From NCBI GenBank assembly GCA_002686685.1, contig NYYG01000031.1:29822-36094 (forward strand): 6,273 bases of DNA. The letters run 5' to 3'. This document shows positions 1 to 4,795 of the stretch, in pieces; position 1 is the first letter of the stretch; each line of letters opens with the position of its first letter. A program made the position numbers and the translations under genes. The notes beneath the pieces are model-generated. The model was not told the DNA's origin and did no database searches. It saw only the letters and a list, made by a program, of their open reading frames with translations. Origin of the DNA: SAR116 cluster bacterium. Its GTDB lineage: Bacteria > Pseudomonadota > Alphaproteobacteria > Puniceispirillales > Puniceispirillaceae.

Positions 1-389
1 GCCTCGAGACGGGATTCAATGTCACGGTAAATGCCGCCAAGCGCATATTTGAAGGGGGAGATCATGTCGCCAATCACATATTCGGGCGCATCATGTAACA
101 GCGCGGCAAGGCGCCAGCGACGTTCCAGTTTTGGCGCATTCAGCGACATGATTTTCTCTACCAGTAATGAATGCTGCGCCACCGACAGGGGGTATATGCC
201 CTTTGTCTGGCCATTCCAGCGGCTGACCCGTGCAAGTCCATGGGCGATATCAAGAATTTCCACATCGATCGGCGAGGGGTCGAGCAGGTCAAGCCGGCGG
301 CCGCTGAGCATGCGTTGCCATGCGCGGGTCTGGTCTATGTTTCGGCGTGATGATGACCGGCGGTTGCGGGGCACTGGGGATACTGGCAT
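1..389 (-). CDS. HD-domain metal-dependent phosphohydrolase, YfbR-like (3' end outside window)
   Basis: Only the first 129 codons are present; the gene runs off the left edge. The reading frame is open throughout and carries the pattern of HD phosphohydrolases related to YfbR, the 5'-deoxyribonucleotidase of E. coli. Visible residues are the RW pair at 57-58, the QHSLLVE segment with H73, the metal-binding HD at 99-100 (LLHDAPE), E103 and the GD pair ending at D108. These correspond to the R/W, H, HD, E and D positions of YfbR. Family members hydrolyse the phosphate of nucleotides with a divalent metal in the cytoplasm; the substrate here is an inference. I chose the ATG at 389 because AGGA lies 7 bases upstream of it. 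An in-frame ATG at 404 would add five residues but has no obvious ribosome site. The gene is divergent from the membrane protein at 539. The family call is firm; the specific activity is not. Confidence 0.85.
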   Translation of the reverse strand, partial: MPVSPVPRNRRSSSRRNIDQTRAWQRMLSGRRLDLLDPSPIDVEILDIAHGLARVSRWNGQTKGIYPLSVAQHSLLVEKIMSLNAPKLERRWRLAALLHDAPEYVIGDMISPFKYALGGIYRDIESRLE

Positions 390-396
390 AGCGTTA

Positions 397-400
397 TCCT
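397..400 (-). promoter_or_regulatory. Ribosome binding site that favours the start at 389
   Basis: AGGA on the minus strand is followed by a 7-base spacer and then ATG. It lies inside the five codons that the alternative ATG at 404 would add, which argues for the shorter start. Confidence 0.45.
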
Positions 401-472
401 GCATCAACAGGGTGTCATTCTTCAAGATGATTGGCGAGATATGGCAAAGCAGGCATTGCCTTTTGCCGGATG

Positions 473-481
473 TGTTATATT
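473..481 (+). promoter_or_regulatory. Possible extended -10 promoter for the membrane protein gene
   Basis: TG, one base, then TATATT (positions 476-481) matches an extended -10 element with five of six consensus bases. No good -35 hexamer sits 16-18 bases upstream, as is usual for extended -10 promoters. Initiation near 488 would give a leader of about 50 bases before the ATG at 539. This is pattern matching by eye only. Confidence 0.35.
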
Positions 482-538
482 CATCCCTGTGGCGGTGCGA
501 TCCTGTGACGCCTGACGGAACGGCCTGAAATAAAACGC

Positions 539-1237
539 ATGGATTTTTTCGAGACAAGAGAACGATACCGCCGCCGCGAAATGCGCAGCTATGTCTCATT
601 GCTGGCCCGTATCGCGGTGGTCGGCGGTGTTTTGTGGCTTGGCTGGGTATGGGGACATGCCGAGACGGCCAGCCTGAAGGCTGAGGCGGAACGCGCACTT
701 TATGAGAATAACGAGCAGATCAGCGAACTCAGCACGCAGATTCAGCGCCTTGAATTACAGCTTGCCGAGGCCAAGGCAAAGAACAAGGTGGATGACCTTG
801 TGGCGGATAGCGATGCTGAACTGAAAGCGCTTGTTACAAAGAAAATTGCCCGTGGTGTGGCGCCGGCGCAGATCATGCAGGTCATTCAGGATCTTGGCGT
901 GCCCGGCAATTGCCGTGAACTCGGCAAGCACCAGATTGCCGTTGCTACACCCGTCTATGGTGGACCGGAATCGCAGCTGACCCTGTTTGACGGCGGTCTT
1001 AATCTTTTCGTAGAGGGCGAGGCCGACAAGAAGTCAGCACGGGAAATCCCGTGGTTCGACCCGAAACTGCCGGTCAGTGTGCGGATGGCCTTCCTGAACG
1101 GCCAGAAGATCGTCAAAGGGACGCTGCCCTTCGAGGCGGTCATTCCGGCAGAAGACTGGCTATTGCTTCTGGAATTCAGCAAGTCGGACCTGCATGGCTA
1201 TCTCAGCGGGCGCGTGTCCAGCTGCACGATGCGCTAG
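539..1237 (+). CDS. Single-pass membrane protein with coiled coil, unknown function
   Basis: I do not recognise this 232-residue protein. Residues 1-17 are strongly basic (RERYRRREMR). A hydrophobic helix follows at about 20-38 and is rich in Trp, Gly and Val. By the positive-inside rule the N-terminus should be cytoplasmic and the rest periplasmic. Residues 43-100 are charged, heptad-like and rich in Ala, Glu, Leu and Gln, which suggests a coiled coil. Residues 101-232 look like a folded domain with alternating beta-type segments (IAVATPVYGG, LTLFDGGLNLFV) and a WFDPKLPVSVRMAF stretch. The only two cysteines, C125 and C229, both lie in this domain and could form a periplasmic disulfide. The start at 539 has only a weak ribosome site. 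An ATG at 581 (residue 15) is possible but would lose part of the basic anchor flank. The gene stands alone, divergent from the HD gene and convergent with the flavin reductase. It could be an envelope or cell-division scaffold, but nothing in the sequence proves that. Confidence 0.8.
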   Translation: MDFFETRERYRRREMRSYVSLLARIAVVGGVLWLGWVWGHAETASLKAEAERALYENNEQISELSTQIQRLELQLAEAKAKNKVDDLVADSDAELKALVTKKIARGVAPAQIMQVIQDLGVPGNCRELGKHQIAVATPVYGGPESQLTLFDGGLNLFVEGEADKKSAREIPWFDPKLPVSVRMAFLNGQKIVKGTLPFEAVIPAEDWLLLLEFSKSDLHGYLSGRVSSCTMR

Positions 1238-1264
1238 CGACAGGCGGCCCCGCCAGCGATTGCC

Positions 1265-1292
1265 AATAGCAGGGCGCGGCTGCCGCGCTATT
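1265..1292. terminator. GC-rich hairpin between convergent genes, possible bidirectional terminator
   Basis: A perfect 6-bp stem, GCGCGG (1274-1279) and CCGCGC (1283-1288), encloses a 3-base loop. AATA at 1265-1268 can pair with TATT at 1289-1292 across a one-sided bulge. An alternative pairing joins AATAGC to GCTATT. The hairpin lies between convergent stop codons and overlaps the last codons and stop of the minus-strand gene. No U-tract follows on either strand, so intrinsic termination is uncertain. Confidence 0.4.
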
Positions 1293-1908
1293 CCTGCCCC
1301 GGACGGTTCTTTTGAAAAATATCGCTGCTGCGTCCGTAATCGCGGTATCCCAACCGGCTGATTGGCATGAAGGCAGCGTAATCAACCATGCCGTCGCGAA
1401 GCACTGCATCATCGATATAGATGCTGGTCACGGTGCCGATCACAACAATATAACCGCCGCCCTGTGCGTTGCGCGGCAGGTGCATCGTATCGTAATGCAC
1501 ACATTCCAGCGCGGCTGGCACCTTGCCGACACGGGGTACGGAAATGCTTTCGCTATCCACCATTTCCAGCCCGGCATGGATAAATTCATTATCGCCATAG
1601 GGAAAATTCCCCGACGAGATATTCATCGAATCAAACTGTGCCTCGCCAACGATATTGACGACAAATTCGCCGGTTTCCTCAACATTGCGAAGGCTGTCCT
1701 TATGGTGATCGGGGCTGTCGGTCTGTACCGAGAACATCACCATCGCCGGATCTTCAGAAAGCGCATTGAAAAAGCTGTAGGGTGCCAGATTGATGCTGTT
1801 GTCACTGCCGCGTGAGGCAATCCAGCCAATGGGGCGTGGCGCAACAATCGCCTTTAGCGGGTTGTGCGGAAGGCCGGCAGCCTTGTGCTGCATGGGTTTG
1901 AAAATCAT
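1288..1908 (-). CDS. Flavin reductase-like domain protein (FMN-binding split barrel, DIM6/NTAB family)
   Basis: This 206-residue protein matches the flavin reductase-like / FMN-binding split-barrel family (COG1853 type). The diagnostic N-terminal block is IVAPRPIGWIAS at 21-32, followed by NLAPYSFFNA at 40-49, a surface that binds the flavin in relatives. KDSLRNVEETGEFVVNIV at 70-87 is also typical, as is the C-terminal LGYRDYG at 186-192. Relatives bind FMN and reduce flavin or a bound substrate with NAD(P)H in the cytoplasm; the substrate here cannot be told. The start is the ATG at 1908, with GGGAG 7 bases upstream. The reading frame is open further upstream to 2103, but that extension overlaps the divergent GST gene and does not look like the family. 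The gene is transcribed divergently from the GST and converges on the membrane protein gene, with its stop inside the hairpin at 1265-1292. Confidence 0.88.
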   Translation of the reverse strand: MIFKPMQHKAAGLPHNPLKAIVAPRPIGWIASRGSDNSINLAPYSFFNALSEDPAMVMFSVQTDSPDHHKDSLRNVEETGEFVVNIVGEAQFDSMNISSGNFPYGDNEFIHAGLEMVDSESISVPRVGKVPAALECVHYDTMHLPRNAQGGGYIVVIGTVTSIYIDDAVLRDGMVDYAAFMPISRLGYRDYGRSSDIFQKNRPGQE

Positions 1909-1959
1909 CTGCGTACTCCCGCTGTGAATTCGGCTCGAAAACAGCGGTGCCCCGCTGCC

Positions 1960-1988
1960 TTGGAAGATGGGATAAAAAGCCCTATATA
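1960..1988 (+). promoter_or_regulatory. Candidate sigma-70-type promoter for the GST gene
   Basis: TTGGAA at 1960-1965 and TATATA at 1983-1988 are separated by 17 bases. Each matches four of six consensus positions. Initiation near 1995 would leave a leader of about 60 bases. TATATA is its own complement and could also contribute to the divergent flavin reductase promoter, although no good -35 was found on that strand. Confidence 0.3.
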
Positions 1989-2053
1989 GCAAGAAGGGGC
2001 AGATCAGAGCGACGGTGGCCCTTCCGCATAATTCGAATACCCGGAACCCCCCA

Positions 2054-2731
2054 ATGATAGAACTGTATTTCGCGCCAACGCCGAATGGACATAAAGTCTC
2101 CATCGCGCTTGAAGAACTTGGCCTTCCCTATGAAATCCACCGCATCAATATCGGTGAAGGGAACCAATTCAAACCCGAATTCCTGGCGTTTAGCCCCAAT
2201 AACCGGATTCCCGCCATCATTGACCGTGACGGATTTGACGGGCAGCCAACCAGTGTGTTTGAATCCGGCGCCATCCTGATTTATCTCGCCGAAAAAACCG
2301 GCAAGTTGTTGCCGGCCGGCGGTGCGGCGCGCAAGACGGTGCTTGAATGGCTGATGTGGCAGATGGGCGGTGTTGGCCCCATGTTTGGTCAGGCGCATCA
2401 TTTCAATTTCTATGCGAAAGAGAAGATCGACTATGCGATGACCCGTTACAGCAACGAGGCGAACCGCCTCTATGGTGTGCTGGAACGCCAGCTGGAGGGG
2501 CGTGATTATGTGGCCGATGACTTTTCGATTGCAGATATCGCCATTTTCCCGTGGACGCGCTCATACAAGCGCCAGAACGTGGTGATCGAGGATTATCCGA
2601 ATGTTGTGGCCTGGCGCAAAAGAATGATTGAACGCCCGGCCGTTGCAAAAGGTATGCAGGCCGGTGCCGAGTTCAATGCAGACCTTCGTGAGCTCAGCCC
2701 CGAGGAATGGAAAAGGCTGTTCGGAGCCTGA
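2054..2731 (+). CDS. yfcG: Nu-class glutathione transferase, YfcG/YghU-like disulfide reductase
   Basis: This 225-residue protein closely follows the E. coli YfcG pattern: LYFAPTPNGHK at 4-14, PEFLAFSPNN at 41-50, IPAI with the cis-proline P53, and FESGAILIYLAEKTG at 69-83. In Nu-class GSTs the Thr and Asn of the TPN motif (T9, N11) contact glutathione, and E70-S71 bind its gamma-glutamyl end. The C-terminal helical domain holds WLMWQMGGVGPMFGQAHHF at 99-117 and the N-cap box FSIADIA at 157-163. Family members have weak transferase activity but reduce small disulfides using glutathione in the cytoplasm. The protein contains no cysteine; YfcG has one in its ADIACWPW segment where this one has ADIAIFPW. 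The start at 2054 fits the family N-terminus, though the ribosome site is weak. An in-frame ATG at 2015 would add 13 residues unlike the family. It ends 12 bases from the convergent miniprotein gene. The symbol denotes the family; true orthology was not tested. Confidence 0.9.
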   Translation: MIELYFAPTPNGHKVSIALEELGLPYEIHRINIGEGNQFKPEFLAFSPNNRIPAIIDRDGFDGQPTSVFESGAILIYLAEKTGKLLPAGGAARKTVLEWLMWQMGGVGPMFGQAHHFNFYAKEKIDYAMTRYSNEANRLYGVLERQLEGRDYVADDFSIADIAIFPWTRSYKRQNVVIEDYPNVVAWRKRMIERPAVAKGMQAGAEFNADLRELSPEEWKRLFGA

Positions 2732-2743
2732 TCGTTCCAGCAG

Positions 2744-2923
2744 TTATGATCCTGTGGTTTCGCCTTCGAACCGCAGCGTGCAGGCGCCAGTGAATACCTG
2801 TGTCACTAGTGATTCTTTGCACAGGTGCCATGTTTTACGCGGCCCGCCCATCTCGCTATTGAAGATTGTCAGCGTCGCCAGAAGGGTTAACAGGATCAGC
2901 ATAATCCACCAGGTACGGCTCAT
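2744..2923 (-). CDS. Small 59-residue membrane protein, unknown function
   Basis: This short frame encodes MSRTWWIML at the N-terminus, then a hydrophobic helix at about residues 5-21 rich in Leu, Ile and Thr, followed by a polar tail of about 38 residues. The tail has two cysteines, C35 (WHLCKES) and C48 (TGACTLR), and is probably periplasmic because Arg3 favours a cytoplasmic N-terminus. The helix could also act as an uncleaved or cleaved signal. The ATG at 2923 lies 19 bases after the ycgN stop, with AAGGA 9 bases upstream, so translation as the third gene of the cfa operon is plausible. The frame is open upstream to 3013, but that part lies inside ycgN and is a shadow. I know no named family for it. 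Membrane topology, ribosome site and operon position support a real gene; conservation was not checked. Confidence 0.6.
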   Translation of the reverse strand: MSRTWWIMLILLTLLATLTIFNSEMGGPRKTWHLCKESLVTQVFTGACTLRFEGETTGS

Positions 2924-2942
2924 TTGTGACGGTCCTTGTTGG

Positions 2943-3380
2943 TCACCATTCGGTGATGTGGTCAATAATATCAACCGCTTCGACGGCGCTTTCCGGGAAT
3001 ACGCGGCCGGCAACCGAATGGCCAGCCCTGCGGGTGCTGGCGGGGTGGCCAGTCACCAGCGGATGCCATGCGGGCAGGTCCAGCCCTTCATGCAGACGGC
3101 GATAGGCACAGCTGTCCGGCATCCATTGCAGGGATGAGAGATTGTCCGGTGTCAGGCTGATGCAGTCGGGAACAGACTTCCGGCGGTTTTCATAATCCAT
3201 GCAGTTGGCTGTGCCGCAATCCAGCAGTTTGCAGGCAATATCGGTATAATGCACCGTGCCATCATCCATATCTTCAATCTTGAGGACGCAGCATTTGCCG
3301 CAGCGGTCACAGAGGGATTCCCATTCCTCTGCGGTCATCTCGGCAAGGGTTTTCAGTTTCCAGAAAGGTGCAGCGTCCAC
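2943..3380 (-). CDS. ycgN: YcgN/UPF0260 family cysteine-cluster protein
   Basis: This 145-residue protein matches YcgN of E. coli along its length: FWKLKTLAEM at 6-15, EWESLCDRCGKCC at 19-31, a DIAC segment at 47-50, PDCISLT at 71-77, CAYRRLHEG at 91-99 and DLPAWHPLVTG at 101-111. The CxxCxxCC cluster is C24, C27, C30, C31. Five further cysteines (50, 55, 60, 73, 91) give nine in all, so metal or Fe-S binding is likely. The biochemical role of the family is not established. The start codon is GTG at 3380, inside the last codons of cfa (28-base overlap). An ideal AAGGA lies 6 bases upstream, and the family's FW..K.L motif requires this start rather than the later ATG at residue 15. The arrangement suggests translational coupling to cfa. 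The family call is very secure; the function is open. Confidence 0.93.
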   Translation of the reverse strand: MDAAPFWKLKTLAEMTAEEWESLCDRCGKCCVLKIEDMDDGTVHYTDIACKLLDCGTANCMDYENRRKSVPDCISLTPDNLSSLQWMPDSCAYRRLHEGLDLPAWHPLVTGHPASTRRAGHSVAGRVFPESAVEAVDIIDHITEW

Positions 3381-4606
3381 AGCCTGTCCTTGAATTTATT
3401 TTCGCGATTCCGGATGTAATGCCGGCTCATCGGCGCCGCCATCTGGTCTTTCGCAAGTTGCAGTTGCAGCACCATACCATGCTGACGCCTGAAAAAATAT
3501 TCGCATCCGACAAGATAGAATTCCCACATGCGTACAAAGCGCGCGTCATAAAGACGCCGCATCGCAGCTCTGCGGTCAAGAGAGCGCATACGCCAGAGCC
3601 GCAATGTTTCGGCGTAATGGCCGCGCATCACTTCCATATCAAGCACTTTCAGGCCGCGCGTCTCGGTATGGCGGATCATCTGTCCTATGGAAGGCAGATA
3701 ACCGCCCGGAAAGATGTATTTTGTAATCCAGCGATTGACCGGTCCGGCTTTGTGCTGCACGCCGATGGTATGGATAACGGCAATCCCGTCATCGGCAAGC
3801 AGGGCCCGGATCTTTGCGAAATAGCTGGCATATCCCTGCGGTCCGACATGTTCCAGCATGCCGACAGATACGATCTTGTCGAAATGACCTGTCTGGTCCC
3901 GATAGTCACGCAGATGAAAATCGACACGGCTGTCCAGGCCGGCTGCGGCGACCATGTTACAGGCATGGCTGAACTGATGGTCGGACAAGGTGATGCCGGT
4001 GACCCTTGCCTCTTCGGCGCAGCCTGCGATGGCCATGGCAAGCCCGCCCCAGCCGCATCCGATATCAAGGACGCGGTCATCTGGTTTCAGATCCAGCTTC
4101 GCGGCCAGGCGGGCAAGCTTTGTGACCTGTGCGGTTTCAAGCGTGTCTTCTTCGCCGTGAAAATATCCGCATGAATATTGCCGCCATGGATCCAGAAAGC
4201 TGTCAAACAAGGCATCTGACAAATCATAATGATGCGCCACATTGCGGCGTGACCGGCCACGCGGGTTCAGATGCCGCAACCATGCCAGTGCGTTTACAAT
4301 CTGCAGGGTGGCGCGCCCGGTCCAGTGCGTCGCCCAGCTGTTGCTGTTCGTCATCAGCAGGTCGACAAGCGGCTCTAGCCCATTTTCCGGAACGGTCAAA
4401 TGCCCGTCCATATAGGCCTCGCCAAAGGCAAGGTCGGGCACGGCAACGAGCCGCCACAGGATTTTGCGGTTGCTTATGGTTATACTGGCGTGCGGGCCGC
4501 GATGTCGCCCTTTGAGGGTAACGGGCGGGCGATCGCCCAGCGTGAGCTGCAAGGCCCCTCGGTCGATAAAACTTCGGATGATTGAAAACGCAATCGAGTC
4601 AAACAT
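3353..4606 (-). CDS. cfa: Cyclopropane-fatty-acyl-phospholipid synthase
   Basis: The enzyme transfers a methylene group from S-adenosylmethionine to the cis double bond of unsaturated acyl chains in membrane phospholipids, acting at the inner face of the membrane. The 417 residues include NVAHHYDLS at 122-130, QYSCGYF at 143-149, the SAM-binding VLDIGCGWGG at 179-188, GMLEHVG at 249-255, HTIG at 279-282, KYIFPGGYLPS at 296-306 and EFYLVGCEYFFRR at 362-374. Residues equivalent to the E. coli bicarbonate and active-site set are all present: C146, E252, H279, I281 and Y331. I chose the ATG at 4606, with GGTGA 5 bases upstream. A GTG at 4618 would add four residues but has no ribosome site. The gene is longer than the 382-residue E. 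coli enzyme because of its N-terminal region. It is first in a probable operon with ycgN and the miniprotein, and divergent from mnmC. Confidence 0.96.
   Translation of the reverse strand: MFDSIAFSIIRSFIDRGALQLTLGDRPPVTLKGRHRGPHASITISNRKILWRLVAVPDLAFGEAYMDGHLTVPENGLEPLVDLLMTNSNSWATHWTGRATLQIVNALAWLRHLNPRGRSRRNVAHHYDLSDALFDSFLDPWRQYSCGYFHGEEDTLETAQVTKLARLAAKLDLKPDDRVLDIGCGWGGLAMAIAGCAEEARVTGITLSDHQFSHACNMVAAAGLDSRVDFHLRDYRDQTGHFDKIVSVGMLEHVGPQGYASYFAKIRALLADDGIAVIHTIGVQHKAGPVNRWITKYIFPGGYLPSIGQMIRHTETRGLKVLDMEVMRGHYAETLRLWRMRSLDRRAAMRRLYDARFVRMWEFYLVGCEYFFRRQHGMVLQLQLAKDQMAAPMSRHYIRNRENKFKDRLWTLHLSGN
3387..3391 (-). promoter_or_regulatory. Ribosome binding site for ycgN inside the cfa 3' end
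   Basis: AAGGA on the minus strand with a 6-base spacer to GTG at 3380. It lies within the final coding bases of cfa and decides the GTG start of ycgN. Confidence 0.65.
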
Positions 4607-4670
4607 GGCTGTCACCACATCAGTCTGTTGGCAAACAATATCTATCCGGTTTCTTGTGACTCGCTCCTGT

Positions 4671-4705
4671 ACTGTCGGATATCCTTAATGGTATCCAACA
4701 CTGTC
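4671..4705. repeat. Imperfect hairpin flanked by ACTGTC direct repeats in the cfa-mnmC intergenic region
   Basis: GGATATCC at 4677-4684 can pair with GGTATCC at 4690-4696, giving seven base pairs with one bulged T and the loop TTAAT. The hexamer ACTGTC occurs on both sides, at 4671-4676 and 4700-4705, 29 bases apart. It lies in the 189-base region between the divergent starts of cfa and mnmC, about 65 bases upstream of the cfa start and 90 upstream of mnmC. It could be an operator for one or both genes, but a chance match at this length is possible. Confidence 0.35.
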
Positions 4706-4730
4706 AGTTTCGCAAGAAGCTGGATAAAAT
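4701..4730 (+). promoter_or_regulatory. Weak candidate promoter for mnmC
   Basis: CTGTCA at 4701-4706 matches four of six -35 positions, and TAAAAT at 4725-4730 matches five of six -10 positions, with an 18-base spacer. Initiation near 4737 would give a leader of about 60 bases. The -35 overlaps the second ACTGTC repeat. No equally good promoter for cfa was recognised on the other strand. Confidence 0.25.
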
Positions 4731-4795
4731 TTCTGATATCGCCGGCCAGCATTCTTGCAGTGTTGCTGCCGCATGAGTATTGAGCCCTTCAGCCC

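Noticed and set aside
31..528. Plus-strand open frame of 165 codons
   Set aside because: It lies opposite the HD-domain gene, whose minus-strand frame has clear family motifs; the plus-strand translation resembles no protein family.
1909..2103. 65-residue N-terminal extension of the flavin reductase frame with a hydrophobic stretch
   Set aside because: It overlaps the divergent GST start, the family begins near the ATG at 1908, and a good ribosome site precedes that ATG.
3368..4174. Long plus-strand open frame of 268 codons opposite cfa
   Set aside because: It is antisense to conserved cfa motifs and reads as low-quality His/Arg-rich protein; it is a mirror of the real coding frame.
4626..4637. 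TGTT-GGCA-AACA inverted repeat just upstream of cfa as an operator
   Set aside because: Only four base pairs each side; expected by chance and not supported by a second copy.
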